Positions 32,134-41,181 of a stretch of 64,000 bases of DNA are shown here, one piece after another. The position numbers and the translations under genes were made by a program. Numbering within the stretch: position 1 is the first letter of the stretch; each line of letters begins with the position of its first letter. This DNA is from Oscillospiraceae bacterium. Lineage in GTDB: Bacteria > Bacillota > Clostridia > Oscillospirales > Ruminococcaceae. The notes beneath the pieces are model-generated. The model saw only the letters and a program-made list of their open reading frames with translations. It had not been told where the DNA came from and searched no databases. The stretch covers positions 1-64,000 of the forward strand of contig SVMW01000004.1 in assembly GCA_015067215.1 (NCBI GenBank), in the 5' to 3' direction.

Positions 32134-33453
32134 TTAAACCAGTTCTGCATAAAGGTCATAAATATCGCTCTGAACAACATGAACTTTTACGATATCGCCT
32201 ACTTCAACATCATATCCGCCATCGATGTAAACTTCACCGTCAATTTCAGGTGCATCGTAAACACTGCGGCATATCCATATACCGTTATCACTGTCGAAAT
32301 CATCAACAATAACATCAAGTTCCCTGCCGACAAGCTTTGCCTGGCACTGTGCCATAATGTCGGTCTGCAGCATCATAATTCTGTCTGCTCGCTGCTGACG
32401 GATTTCCGCATCAATCTGATTATCCATCTTTGCGGCCACTGTTCCGTCTTCTTCAGAGTAGGCAAAGCAGCCGAGACGTTCAAACTTTGTCTCTTTGACA
32501 AATTCGTAAAGTTCGTTGAATTCTTCCTCTGTTTCACCCGGATAACCTGTGATAAGTGTTGTACGGATAGAAATTTCAGGGATAGCCTTGCGCAGTCTTG
32601 CAACCGCGTCCTTGATAATTGCTGTACCACCCTTGCGGTTCATGCTTTTAAGCACACGGTCGTTAATGTGCTGAATAGGCATGTCAAGATAAGGCACAAC
32701 CTTAGGGTTGTTTGCCATTTCCTCAATAACTGCATCAGACAAACGTTCCGGATAAGCGTACATAAGACGAATCCATTCAATGCCGTCAATTTTTGAAATT
32801 TCATTTATAAGGGTGTGAAGTCTGCCTTCGCCGTACAAATCTTCGCCATAAGCAGTAATGTCCTGTGCAACGATGATAACTTCCTGTACGCCTTCTTCTG
32901 CAAGGAATTTTGCTTCCTCAACACAGCTTTCAACAGCACGGCTGCGGTGCGGACCGCGAATCATAGGGATTGCGCAGTAGTGGCAGCAGTTGGAGCAGCC
33001 TTCGGCAATTTTGAGATAAGCGTAGTGTTTTGGTGTGGAGATAATGCGTTTTGCAGTGATGTCAAGGTCAGTTTTTCTGCCGTAACGGCAAACTTTTTCA
33101 CCTTTCACAACACTTTCCACAATTTCGCAGATATCACTGTTTGAGCCGATGCCCACAACAGCATTTACTTCCGGAATATCATTTATTATTTCATCTCTGT
33201 AACGTTCTGCCAGACAGCCTGTAACCACAATTTTAAGTTTTGGGTTTTCAAGGCGTGCTTCCACAGCATTGAATATGTTTTCAATAGCTTCTTCTTTTGC
33301 AGATGTAATAAAACCGCAGGTGTTTATAATGCATACATCTGCTTCTGTCATATCTGTTGTGGTTGTATGCCCTGCTTTGAGCAGGCTGTGAGCAAGAATA
33401 TCGGCGTCCACCTGATTTTTTGGGCAACCGAGAGATACCAAAGTAATAACCAT
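32134..33453 (-). CDS. rimO: Ribosomal protein S12 methylthiotransferase RimO
   Basis: Radical SAM enzyme that methylthiolates an aspartate of ribosomal protein S12. The 439-residue protein has the N-terminal UPF0004 domain with C10, C46 and C80 for one cluster, the radical SAM cluster C153, C157 and C160 in EGCSNCCHYCAIP, and a C-terminal TRAM domain. The IRGPHRSR and MPIQHIND blocks favour RimO over MiaB/MtaB. The start is the ATG at 33453, overlapping the recX TGA by one base; a TTG one codon upstream is the alternative. Confidence 0.94.
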   Translation of the reverse strand: MVITLVSLGCPKNQVDADILAHSLLKAGHTTTTDMTEADVCIINTCGFITSAKEEAIENIFNAVEARLENPKLKIVVTGCLAERYRDEIINDIPEVNAVVGIGSNSDICEIVESVVKGEKVCRYGRKTDLDITAKRIISTPKHYAYLKIAEGCSNCCHYCAIPMIRGPHRSRAVESCVEEAKFLAEEGVQEVIIVAQDITAYGEDLYGEGRLHTLINEISKIDGIEWIRLMYAYPERLSDAVIEEMANNPKVVPYLDMPIQHINDRVLKSMNRKGGTAIIKDAVARLRKAIPEISIRTTLITGYPGETEEEFNELYEFVKETKFERLGCFAYSEEDGTVAAKMDNQIDAEIRQQRADRIMMLQTDIMAQCQAKLVGRELDVIVDDFDSDNGIWICRSVYDAPEIDGEVYIDGGYDVEVGDIVKVHVVQSDIYDLYAELV

Positions 33454-34079
33454 CAATAATCGTCCTCTGTTTCGATGTGTAACTCGTTAAGTGCAGATTT
33501 TATCTCGTAATAACTGAAACCTTTACGCATTAAAGCTGCCACAACCTTTTGAGGTTCCGCCAGCTTTGAACGGTATTTTTTCTCTATCAGAATACGCAGA
33601 TTTTCTGCCTGTGTTTCATCGTCATATAAATCTATACAACTTTCTATTATATCTTTATTTATACCTAATGTCAAAAGTTTGCAGCGTGTTTCACCCAAAG
33701 AACACCTTTTTGTCAGGATAAGGTATTCCGTTTTGGCTTTGCAGTATTCAAAATCGTCAATAAGGCCCAGATTTTCCATTTTGTCACATGCTGCCTGTGC
33801 ACAGTCGTAATCAAAGTTTTTGCACAGTTTGTCGTACAGTTCCTTTTTGCTGTGAGAACGGTAAGACAAAAGGCTGTATGCCTTCTGCACTGCTTTGTTT
33901 GTACTGCTTTTTTCGTAAAGCAAACTAAGCTCCTGCTGAGTGTAGCAGGAGCCTATGCTTATTTTTTCCTGTGCCAGAAGCAAATCGTCAACAGAGAACA
34001 AAAAACCGTTATGACAAAAAAGGGCATTGAGGCCCTTTTTTGTTTTTGTTATATCTGTAATTTCAGTTTTATTCAACAT
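33453..34079 (-). CDS. recX: Regulatory protein RecX
   Basis: RecX binds RecA filaments and modulates recombination. The 208-residue protein shows the family helical repeats: [34 protein letters not shown] and [16 protein letters not shown]. It overlaps the 3' end of recA by 11 nt and has only a weak ribosome-binding site, suggesting low, coupled translation. A terminator-like hairpin lies within its own first 22 codons, which would further limit transcription from the recA promoter. Confidence 0.9.
   Translation of the reverse strand: MLNKTEITDITKTKKGLNALFCHNGFLFSVDDLLLAQEKISIGSCYTQQELSLLYEKSSTNKAVQKAYSLLSYRSHSKKELYDKLCKNFDYDCAQAACDKMENLGLIDDFEYCKAKTEYLILTKRCSLGETRCKLLTLGINKDIIESCIDLYDDETQAENLRILIEKKYRSKLAEPQKVVAALMRKGFSYYEIKSALNELHIETEDDY
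34015..34042 (-). terminator. Terminator-like hairpin inside recX, just after recA
   Basis: On the minus strand AAAAAAGGGC-CTCAAT-GCCCTTTTTT forms a 10-bp stem ending in six T. It lies 27-54 nt beyond the recA stop and inside the recX reading frame (codons 13-22). It would let most recA transcripts stop before recX. Confidence 0.75.
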
Positions 34080-35220
34080 CTATATCAATATTTGCACTGC
34101 GGCGTCTTGGTGCAGGCTTTTCTTCTGCTGCTGCAGGTGCTTCTGCTGCAGGTGCTGCCTGTCGTGCTGCTGCGCGGCGGTTTGCCATTTTTTTGCTTTC
34201 TTCTGTAAGTTTTTCAAACACCTTATCTTCAATTTCCTTTGCAAGGTCAGGATTCTGGATAAAGTATTCCTTAATATTGTCACGGCCCTGTCCAAGGCGT
34301 GTATCCCCATAGCTGAACCATGAACCCGATTTGTTGACTATGCCCATATTTACACCGATATCAAGAATTTCACCTACTTTGGAGATACCCTGACCAAACA
34401 TAATATCAAATTCAGCTTCTTTGAACGGAGGAGCAACCTTATTTTTTACAACCTTTGCTCTTGTGCGGTTGCCAACAAATTCACCGCCGTTTTTAAGCGC
34501 TTCTATTTTGCGTACATCTATACGCACAGAAGCATAATATTTAAGTGCGCGGCCGCCCGGTGTTGTTTCAGGGTTGCCGTACATAACGCCAACTTTTTCA
34601 CGCAGCTGGTTGATGAATACAACAACTGTGTTTGTTTTACCGATGGAACCTGTGAGTTTTCTGAGAGCCTGGCTCATAAGTCTTGCCTGAAGACCAACAT
34701 GGCTGTCGCCCATTTCGCCTTCAATTTCAGCTCTTGGCACCATTGCAGCAACGGAGTCCACAACAACTACATCAATTGCACCGGAACGTACAAGTGCTTC
34801 GCAGATTTCCATTGCCTGTTCACCTGTGTCAGGCTGTGAAACAAGCAGGGAGTCAATGTCAACACCGATATTGCTTGCATAGATAGGGTCCAGCGCATGT
34901 TCAACGTCAATAAATGCTGCTGTACCGCCGTTTTTCTGTGCTTCTGCTGCAACATGAAGAGCAAGTGTGGTTTTACCGCTGGATTCAGGCCCGTAAATTT
35001 CCACAATTCTGCCGCGTGGTACACCGCCAATACCCAGTGCAACGTCAAGGGACAGTGAACCTGTGGAAATTTTATCCACATTCATTGTCACATTTTCGCC
35101 AAGGCGCATAACTGCACCTTTACCAAACTGTTTTTCAATGTTGGCAAGGGCTGTAGCCAATGCTTTTTCTTTATCTTCCGCAATTGATGCAGATTTTACA
35201 AGGTTTTTAGACTGAGCCAT
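34069..35220 (-). CDS. recA: Recombinase RecA
   Basis: Central DNA-strand-exchange ATPase and SOS coprotease. The 383-residue protein has Walker A GPESSGKT at 77-84, the [17 protein letters not shown] Walker B region and the DNA-binding loop [20 protein letters not shown] (quoted to its conserved end). The C-terminus carries an unusual Ala/Pro/Arg-rich stretch (about 350-376) before a short acidic end, a low-complexity extension beyond the standard core. The ATG follows AAAGGAG. No canonical Gram-positive LexA box is seen upstream; a different inverted repeat is. Confidence 0.98.
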   Translation of the reverse strand: MAQSKNLVKSASIAEDKEKALATALANIEKQFGKGAVMRLGENVTMNVDKISTGSLSLDVALGIGGVPRGRIVEIYGPESSGKTTLALHVAAEAQKNGGTAAFIDVEHALDPIYASNIGVDIDSLLVSQPDTGEQAMEICEALVRSGAIDVVVVDSVAAMVPRAEIEGEMGDSHVGLQARLMSQALRKLTGSIGKTNTVVVFINQLREKVGVMYGNPETTPGGRALKYYASVRIDVRKIEALKNGGEFVGNRTRAKVVKNKVAPPFKEAEFDIMFGQGISKVGEILDIGVNMGIVNKSGSWFSYGDTRLGQGRDNIKEYFIQNPDLAKEIEDKVFEKLTEESKKMANRRAAARQAAPAAEAPAAAEEKPAPRRRSANIDIDVE

Positions 35221-35252
35221 TACGGTTCTCCTTTATTATATAAAAATTGCAT

Positions 35253-35275
35253 TTTAACAACTATTGGTTGTTAAA
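35253..35275 (-). promoter_or_regulatory. Perfect inverted repeat in the recA leader
   Basis: TTTAACAAC-TATTG-GTTGTTAAA, two 9-bp arms with a 5-nt loop, covering the predicted recA transcription start. It could be an operator or a 5' mRNA hairpin. Confidence 0.6.
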
Positions 35276-35276
35276 T

Positions 35277-35305
35277 ATATTAACACATATTGTCCGAAAC
35301 TTCAA
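35277..35305 (-). promoter_or_regulatory. Sigma-A promoter of recA
   Basis: TTGAAG-N17-TAATAT on the minus strand. Confidence 0.7.
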
Positions 35306-35321
35306 GAGGTTAGATGAATAT

Positions 35322-35373
35322 TTTTTATAAAAAATAACCGGCAGAAAACGAATTATAGCTTCTGTCGGTTATT
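35322..35373 (-). terminator. Terminator of the prmC operon
   Basis: Stem AATAACCGACAGAA / TTCTGCCGGTTATT (one mismatch) followed on the minus strand by TTTTTTAT. Confidence 0.8.
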
Positions 35374-35384
35374 ATATCACTTTT

Positions 35385-36218
35385 CTATTTTTTTACCACA
35401 ATACCTCTTGGATTATTGCCCATATCGGTAATTTCCCTGATTACTGTATAACCTTTTTCAATCAGAATATTTCTCACTGCTTCTTTCTGGTCATAGCCAT
35501 ATTCAAAAACAATATACCCGCCTTTTTTAAGCTTGTCATAGTAACTGTCTGCTATAAACTTATAAAACACAAGGCCTTTTTCTTCTGCAAACAGTGCCAT
35601 GTCAGGTTCAAAAGTTACCTCTTTCTGCATATCAGGTTTTACTGCAGGGTCAATATACGGAGGATTTGAAATTATAATATCAACCGTTTCATTTTCAATT
35701 TCCCTGTAATATTCAAATATATCTGCTCTGCAAGGAGTAACACCAAGTTTTGTCAGCTCAATGTTTTTTGTAAGGTATTCATAAGCCTGTACAGATTTTT
35801 CCACTGCCGTAACACAGCTGCAGGGACAATATTTTTTTACCGCAAGCGCAATACAGCCGCTGCCGCTGCACAAATCCAGCACTACAGGGTTTTCAAAGGC
35901 ATTTACAACTTCAAACGCAGCTTCGCACACTGTCTCGGTATCCTGACGGGGCACAAGCACCCCTTCCCCCACCGATAATTCCATATCGAAAAACTGCCAC
36001 CTGCCGATAATATACTGCAAAGGATACCCTTCCCTGCGTTTTTCAGCATATTCCATAAGTTTCTGCACAGTTGTTTCATCTGCCTCATCGTGCATTATGT
36101 CAATTCTTTTACTGCCCGTGACAAACTCTATAAGCTGGTTTGCTTCAAAAACAGCATCACTTTCAGGGTTTTGTGCAATAACAGAACACAACTGTCTGTA
36201 AAGGTCACGGATTACCAT
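35385..36218 (-). CDS. prmC: Peptide chain release factor N5-glutamine methyltransferase
   Basis: Methylates the GGQ glutamine of release factors RF1/RF2. The 277-residue protein has an N-terminal helical domain (LIEFVTGSKRID, PLQYIIGRWQFFDMELSVG), the SAM motif VVLDLCSGSGCIALA and the catalytic NPPY in IISNPPYID. The start codon overlaps the stop of the DUF1385 gene (ATGGTAA, 7 nt overlap in total). It is the last gene of a lipoprotein-RR-HK-DUF1385-prmC run. The prfA partner is not in the window. Confidence 0.95.
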   Translation of the reverse strand: MVIRDLYRQLCSVIAQNPESDAVFEANQLIEFVTGSKRIDIMHDEADETTVQKLMEYAEKRREGYPLQYIIGRWQFFDMELSVGEGVLVPRQDTETVCEAAFEVVNAFENPVVLDLCSGSGCIALAVKKYCPCSCVTAVEKSVQAYEYLTKNIELTKLGVTPCRADIFEYYREIENETVDIIISNPPYIDPAVKPDMQKEVTFEPDMALFAEEKGLVFYKFIADSYYDKLKKGGYIVFEYGYDQKEAVRNILIEKGYTVIREITDMGNNPRGIVVKK

Positions 36219-37123
36219 TTGTCATCTTCCTCACATTCAGGAATAACCTGTAAAGTTGCTGCGATGGCAATTTCAATCATATCATCTTCAGGTTCTTTGG
36301 TTGTAAATTTCTGAAAAAACATACCCGGAGATGCAAGAATTCTTGTACAAAGGTTGTCATGTCTGCCTGTAAATTTTAAAATTTCATAGGCGATACCCAC
36401 AACAACAGGCAGAAACAACAGTTTAAGCCCTACCCTTGCCAGTGTGGAAGTCCACGGAACAAAAGAGAACACCATGATGCTTACAATAACAACAATAAAC
36501 AGAAAACTTGTGCCGCAGCGTGGGTGAAAACGGCTGTGTTTGCGCACATTTTCCACTGTAAGTTCTTCCCCCGCTTCATAGCAGGCAATGGTTTTGTGTT
36601 CAGCGCCATGGTACATAAACAGTCGCTTTACATCTTCAAGATATGTGATGCCTATCATATACACAAAAAATATAATCAGTTTGGTAACACCTTCAACAAC
36701 CGCTTTCATAGCTCCAAGAGGGATAAAACGGTCGATGATGCCTGTAATTGTTGTAGGCAGCACCATAAACAGTACAAGTGCCAGCATACCGCCCAGAACA
36801 CCTGCTGTCATTGTCAGATACTCAGTTGCTTTTTTGCCGAACTTTTCTTCCAGCCATATTTCAAACTTAAGCGGTTCCTCGTCAATTCCGTCAAGTGCAA
36901 TATTGGCGGAATGCATAAGACAGTTATAGCCTGTAATAAGGCTGTCCACAAAGTTTATCATGCCCCTGAGTACAGGAATTTTAGCAAATTTATTCTTTTT
37001 TACATCTTCAACCTTAAGGTTAATTTCACCGTCAGGCTGACGTACTGCAATTGCCAGCTTGTGAGGGCCTTTCATCATAATGCCCTCAATAAGAGCCTGA
37101 CCGCCTATTGATGTTTTCTTCAT
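36212..37123 (-). CDS. DUF1385 domain-containing membrane protein (YqhQ family)
   Basis: A 303-residue protein with SIGGQALIEGIMMKGP at the N-terminus, about four to five membrane segments, and the block YHGAEHKTIACYEAGEELTVENVRK interrupted here at GAEHKTIACYE, followed by HSRFHPRCGTSF. The conserved His, Glu and Cys residues define the family. Function is not known. In many Clostridia it lies next to prmC, as here. Its ATG abuts the histidine kinase stop with no gap (TAAATG), so it is coupled to the two-component genes. Confidence 0.93.
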   Translation of the reverse strand: MKKTSIGGQALIEGIMMKGPHKLAIAVRQPDGEINLKVEDVKKNKFAKIPVLRGMINFVDSLITGYNCLMHSANIALDGIDEEPLKFEIWLEEKFGKKATEYLTMTAGVLGGMLALVLFMVLPTTITGIIDRFIPLGAMKAVVEGVTKLIIFFVYMIGITYLEDVKRLFMYHGAEHKTIACYEAGEELTVENVRKHSRFHPRCGTSFLFIVVIVSIMVFSFVPWTSTLARVGLKLLFLPVVVGIAYEILKFTGRHDNLCTRILASPGMFFQKFTTKEPEDDMIEIAIAATLQVIPECEEDDKW

Positions 37124-38542
37124 TTATTTTCCTTTCATAGTACGCACTGTTTTTAATGTTACGCGCATACTTGTGTATTTTTTATATTCACTTTCAATAT
37201 CAAAACTGCCGCCGTGCAGCTTGACAATTTCGTTTACCAGAGCAAGACCGATGCCGCTGCCCCGTTTTGCACCCTTGCCTTTATAGAATTTCTGTTTTAC
37301 ATTTCCTATATCTTCCGGACGTATGCCTTTGCCGTAATCCTTTACTTCCACAGTAGCAGTATTGCGGCTTTTGTCATTCCAGATATTGACCTCTATAACA
37401 GAATTCTCATCGGAATATTTCAGTGCGTTGTCCAGCAGGTTTACCATAACCTGTTTTATTTTGCTTTTATCTGCCATAACAGGCAGAAATATTTCCGGTT
37501 CTTCAAATTCTATGGTGACATTTTTAGCCGCTGCCTGAGGTATAAACATAAGAACCGCATCGTAAACTTCGGCAACGAGGTCCAGTTTTTCCTTGCTGAG
37601 TGCAAGGCTTGCATTCTGCAGGCGTGAAAAATCCAGCAGATTTTCCACCATTGAATACAGTCTGTCGGTTTCCTTCAATATAATTTCGGTACCCTTTTCC
37701 AGTGTTTCCATATCCTGAGTGCCGCTCATTGTCTCCGCCCAGCCTTTGATAGCGGTAAGCGGTGTACGCAGTTCATGGGATACCGAAGATATAAACTCAT
37801 TTTTCAGCTCATCACTGCGGCCGAGTTCGTAAGCCATATGGTTTATGGAATCACAGAGTTCGCTGAGTTCCTTGTCGTAGCGTTTGTTATGTTCAATACG
37901 GACGTTGAATTCACCCTGAGCAATTTTATCGGCAGTGTCCTTTATGGAGTTTACCGGCATAACAATGCTTCGGATAAAAAACGCACCTGAAATTACACTG
38001 AATGCAACTATCGCAAATGCAACGATAATGCTGAAAGCAATGAGAATATAAATCTCCTCATCCACGCGTGTTACAGAAGTTACAATTCTCACAGCATAAA
38101 CTTCGCCTGCATTTTCCTCCAGCACAAATGTGGCACTGACAATTTTTTCGTCCATTGACGATACATAACTGTTGGTAAATATATCTTCCGTGCTGTCAGC
38201 TGCCAGCTGAAAATCGGTTATATGCTGTGTACTGGACGGTGCAAAACCCGATGATGTTGCCAGCAGATATCCGTTTTCGTCCAGCAGCATAAGTTCAAAC
38301 TTATCTGTTTCAGCAAAGTCATATGTAAGGTTGAACAAAAGCTTTTCCTTGTCCTGCTGTGACATATTGCCGTAAGCCGACATTGTGCCGTCTATTGTGT
38401 TTATACGGTTTGTCAGCGCTGTTTCAACCTCTGAATAATATGAATTCCTGAGGGATGTGGACAAAAAAACTTCAGCTATTATCAACAGAACTATAATTAT
38501 CAGCAAACTGCCTTTAATCCATCGTTTTGTAATACTGTTCAT
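37124..38542 (-). CDS. Sensor histidine kinase (HAMP, HisKA)
   Basis: A 472-residue membrane sensor. Two membrane segments (about 11-29 and 165-190) flank an extracytoplasmic domain of about 135 residues. A HAMP linker follows, then the phosphoacceptor H256 in ISSVSHELRTPLTAIKGW. The ATPase domain has NLLDNALKYSD, DYGKGI and GSGIGLALV. It lies 12 nt behind its response regulator gene. The upstream gene encodes a large lipoprotein, so the system may respond to the envelope; the signal is unknown. Confidence 0.95.
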   Translation of the reverse strand: MNSITKRWIKGSLLIIIVLLIIAEVFLSTSLRNSYYSEVETALTNRINTIDGTMSAYGNMSQQDKEKLLFNLTYDFAETDKFELMLLDENGYLLATSSGFAPSSTQHITDFQLAADSTEDIFTNSYVSSMDEKIVSATFVLEENAGEVYAVRIVTSVTRVDEEIYILIAFSIIVAFAIVAFSVISGAFFIRSIVMPVNSIKDTADKIAQGEFNVRIEHNKRYDKELSELCDSINHMAYELGRSDELKNEFISSVSHELRTPLTAIKGWAETMSGTQDMETLEKGTEIILKETDRLYSMVENLLDFSRLQNASLALSKEKLDLVAEVYDAVLMFIPQAAAKNVTIEFEEPEIFLPVMADKSKIKQVMVNLLDNALKYSDENSVIEVNIWNDKSRNTATVEVKDYGKGIRPEDIGNVKQKFYKGKGAKRGSGIGLALVNEIVKLHGGSFDIESEYKKYTSMRVTLKTVRTMKGK

Positions 38543-38554
38543 ACAATCCCCTGT

Positions 38555-39247
38555 TTATACTGTCCAGCGATATCCGTAACCCCATATTGTCACTATGTAC
38601 TGCGGGTTTGATGGGTCTTCCTCAATTTTGATGCGCAGACGGCGGATATTTACATCCACAATCTTTACATCGCCAAAATAGTTTTCGCCCCATACACCTT
38701 CCAGAATCTTTTCGCGCACAAGGGCAGTGCCTTCGTTGCGGAAAAACAGTTCCATAATACTGAATTCCACACTTGTAAGGTCAATCATCTGTTTGTTTTT
38801 GTACAGCACACGGCTTTTAAGGTCCAGTGTAAAAGGACCTGACTGCATTACTTCTTCGCTGGAAACAATGCCTGTGTCCCTGTTCACTCTGCGCAAAAGT
38901 GATTCCACCCTTGCAAGCAGTTCCTGAACACCAAACGGTTTGGTCATGTAATCATCCGCACCAACAGAAAGGCAGGATACCTTGTCATGTTCCTGGCTTT
39001 TTGCCGAAAGCATGATAATGCCTATTTTTTCATCATTTTTGCGTATCTGTTCGCACAAAAACATACCGTTCATACCCGGAAGCATAATGTCCAGAAGTGC
39101 GATATCAAATTTTTCACCCTGCCCGATTATGTCCAGAGCTTCCTCTGCAGTTGTAACCCTTGTCACACTGTGGTGTGCAAGCTTGAGATTTATTTCAACG
39201 ATTTCGCCGATGCTGTTTTCGTCTTCAACTACTAAAATTTTAGACAT
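38555..39247 (-). CDS. OmpR/PhoB-family response regulator
   Basis: A 230-residue DNA-binding regulator. The receiver has the acidic pocket ED at 8-9, phosphoacceptor D53 in ALLDIMLPGMNG and the lysine in MTKPFG. The C-terminal winged helix includes IDLTSVEFSIMELFFRN and VKIVDVNIRRLRIKIE. It is preceded by a lipoprotein gene (15-nt gap) and followed by its histidine kinase. Confidence 0.96.
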   Translation of the reverse strand: MSKILVVEDENSIGEIVEINLKLAHHSVTRVTTAEEALDIIGQGEKFDIALLDIMLPGMNGMFLCEQIRKNDEKIGIIMLSAKSQEHDKVSCLSVGADDYMTKPFGVQELLARVESLLRRVNRDTGIVSSEEVMQSGPFTLDLKSRVLYKNKQMIDLTSVEFSIMELFFRNEGTALVREKILEGVWGENYFGDVKIVDVNIRRLRIKIEEDPSNPQYIVTIWGYGYRWTV

Positions 39248-39262
39248 TTCAAAACCTTTCCG

Positions 39263-40525
39263 CTATTCAAAAGCTTTTATATTGTTAAGCACAAATTCTG
39301 TATGATGAGGCTGTACACTTTCGTGGAATTTTACATTCCATATCTCTGTGCCCACATTGATGTTATATGAGTAATCGCCGGTTTTTCCCGCACTGCCTTT
39401 TTCCTGCTTTGACACCCTGATAAACACAGTGCCGTCAGTGTCTGACACCAGCTGCCAGTAATCTGTATTGTATTCTGTATGTGTTTCTGTATGCCATTCC
39501 TGAGGCAGTGCCACAAAAATGTTTTCGGATGTATCGTATATACCTGCCATTTTCACCTGTGCAGGTTTCTGTGCACAGTCGGTCCATTCAATATACCTGA
39601 GTGTTTTGGAAGCCTGTTCCTGTTCTGCCTCAATCACCACAGGTATGTCCTGAACACCGTCTCCGTCAATATCACAGCTGTTAAGCTTGTACGGATACTC
39701 CCACACACGGCTTATTGTATCTTCACTGAGACAGTTCACAATGGTTGCTCCCTGCAACACCCCTGCTTCGGTATACAGTTTGTTGTAACTGTCCGCATAG
39801 TCTGTGTATAAAGCAGTTCTGCCGTCATAAGTTGAAGAAACCGCCATCTGTGTTATCTGTACATCACTGCGTTTGAGCACCTTTGTACCCGCTGCCTTGA
39901 ATGTGTTTTCAGCACCGAATGTAAGAACCTTTATTCTGATTCTGTTGTTGTTGATAATGTTTGTGACTATAACATCGTCGTATCCGTCCGCAGTGATATC
40001 TGCAACAAAAATTTCCTCACAGACTTCCATATAATCTTCTATCTGCAGGGTTGCATCGGTAAAATATGTTACAAAAAAGTTTCCGTTTATGTTGGTTGGC
40101 AGATATCCTACAAGAATCTGTTTGCCGTTTACCCCTTCAAGGACAATTGTGTCAAAAAAGAAAACCTCTGTGCCAAGCCCTTCCTTGTCAAAAACAATGT
40201 TCCATTTTTCATCGGTATATTTCAGAAAAGCAAAACGTATGTTCGTACCTTTATTAGGTGCATAGTAAAAAACCAGGGCTTCTTCGGTTTTGTCTCCGTC
40301 CATATCAATAAGCTGTATCGGTGCACTGTACCCTTGTGTCTGTGAATATTTAAGGGTAATGTTTTCGCCCAGATAATCACCTATTGTCTGTACAATAAGG
40401 CTTTCTGTCTGGGAATGTTTAGGAGAAGAAAGCAACCCGGTAATATTGTTGCTTACACCTATGCTGCTGCAGCCGCAAAGCATAACAACAGTCAATATAA
40501 TTGCAGCAAGTCTTTTCAATGCCAT
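39263..40525 (-). CDS. Lipoprotein with FG-GAP/VCBS-like repeats
   Basis: A 420-residue exported lipoprotein (MALKRLAAIILTVVMLCGC, lipobox LCGC). The mature part contains acidic loops of FG-GAP/EF-hand style: DMDGDKTEEALVFYY, DITADGYDDVIVTN and DIDGDGVQDIPVV. These suggest a beta-propeller that may bind calcium. The ATG at 40525 follows AGGGGAGG; the longer frame to 40546 is not needed. It is the first gene of the operon with the two-component system, so it could be a sensory or accessory protein for the kinase. That role is inferred from position. Confidence 0.82.
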   Translation of the reverse strand: MALKRLAAIILTVVMLCGCSSIGVSNNITGLLSSPKHSQTESLIVQTIGDYLGENITLKYSQTQGYSAPIQLIDMDGDKTEEALVFYYAPNKGTNIRFAFLKYTDEKWNIVFDKEGLGTEVFFFDTIVLEGVNGKQILVGYLPTNINGNFFVTYFTDATLQIEDYMEVCEEIFVADITADGYDDVIVTNIINNNRIRIKVLTFGAENTFKAAGTKVLKRSDVQITQMAVSSTYDGRTALYTDYADSYNKLYTEAGVLQGATIVNCLSEDTISRVWEYPYKLNSCDIDGDGVQDIPVVIEAEQEQASKTLRYIEWTDCAQKPAQVKMAGIYDTSENIFVALPQEWHTETHTEYNTDYWQLVSDTDGTVFIRVSKQEKGSAGKTGDYSYNINVGTEIWNVKFHESVQPHHTEFVLNNIKAFE

Positions 40526-40553
40526 ACCTCCCCTTATACTTATCATTTTTTAC

Positions 40554-40582
40554 ATTTTACCACTAATTTGTGAACTTTCCAA
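40554..40582 (-). promoter_or_regulatory. Sigma-A promoter of the lipoprotein-RR-HK operon
   Basis: TTGGAA-N17-TAAAAT on the minus strand. Confidence 0.7.
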
Positions 40583-40600
40583 GATATATTGCAATATATC
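40583..40600. promoter_or_regulatory. Perfect 18-bp palindrome abutting the -35 box
   Basis: GATATATTGCAATATATC begins on the base next to the -35 box of the lipoprotein-RR-HK promoter. It is a candidate operator for an unknown regulator. Confidence 0.55.
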
Positions 40601-40750
40601 CCCTTTATCAGCCCTGCTATCAGCATAATTTATCCTTTTTATCGCGAAAAATGTTCTGATGATACTAAAAATACGCTGTTAAAAAATTTTTTATGTGCTG
40701 CTTTTAATAATACTGTTCATCATATGCTTTTATGTAACAAGTGCAGATAT

Positions 40751-40794
40751 CCACTACTTTTAAAAATCCACTACTTGACATTACAAAGTAGTGG
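40751..40794. promoter_or_regulatory. Candidate PadR operator
   Basis: CCACTACTT occurs at 40751-40759 and 40768-40776. Its exact complement AAGTAGTGG is at 40786-40794, giving a perfect 9-bp inverted repeat with a 9-nt spacer. The repeat overlaps the -35 box and spacer of the padR promoter. Confidence 0.75.
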
Positions 40795-40803
40795 TGATAG
40801 TAT
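40775..40803 (+). promoter_or_regulatory. Promoter of the padR-HAAS operon
   Basis: TTGACA-N17-TAGTAT; a TATAAT three bases further is the alternative -10. It is overlapped by the inverted repeat above. Confidence 0.72.
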
Positions 40804-40865
40804 AATAGCAGAAAACGGATGTGCCGTTTACACAAACCAACTCCACTGTACTGAAGGAGCATTTC

Positions 40866-41180
40866 ATGAATACTCAGTTTAAAAAAGGCGTTCTGGAGCT
40901 GATTGTACTTCTGGTAATAAGTAAGGAAGACAAATACGGTTATCAGCTGGTAAGTGAGGTAGGCAAAATTATGGATGTCAACGAAGGCACCATATATCCT
41001 CTGCTGAAAAGGCTTACCAACGAAAGATACTGCGAAACCTACCTTGAACAATCTGCCGAAGGCCCTGCACGAAAATATTACAAAATTACCACTGCCGGAA
41101 AAATCTATCTTGATGTTCTTACAAAAGAATGGCTGGATTTTTCAGGCACTGTAAACAGTTTTATAAAGGAGATGCAATAA
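40866..41180 (+). CDS. PadR family transcriptional regulator
   Basis: A 104-residue winged-helix repressor. Family blocks are FKKGVLELIVLLVIS, KYGYQLVSEVGKIMDVNEGTIYPLL (shown by YGYQLVSEV and NEGTIYPLLKRL) and GPARKYYKITTAGK. The ATG at 40866 follows GAAGGAGC; the longer frame to 40821 runs through the promoter and is rejected. It precedes a HAAS-domain membrane protein by one base. Small PadR proteins of this kind usually repress their own operon together with a HAAS partner. Confidence 0.94.
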   Translation: MNTQFKKGVLELIVLLVISKEDKYGYQLVSEVGKIMDVNEGTIYPLLKRLTNERYCETYLEQSAEGPARKYYKITTAGKIYLDVLTKEWLDFSGTVNSFIKEMQ

Positions 41181-41181
41181 T

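Noticed and set aside
35221-35384. Canonical LexA (SOS) box before recA
   Set aside because: I looked for GAAC-N4-GTTC on both strands and found none; only the TTTAACAAC/GTTGTTAAA repeat is present.
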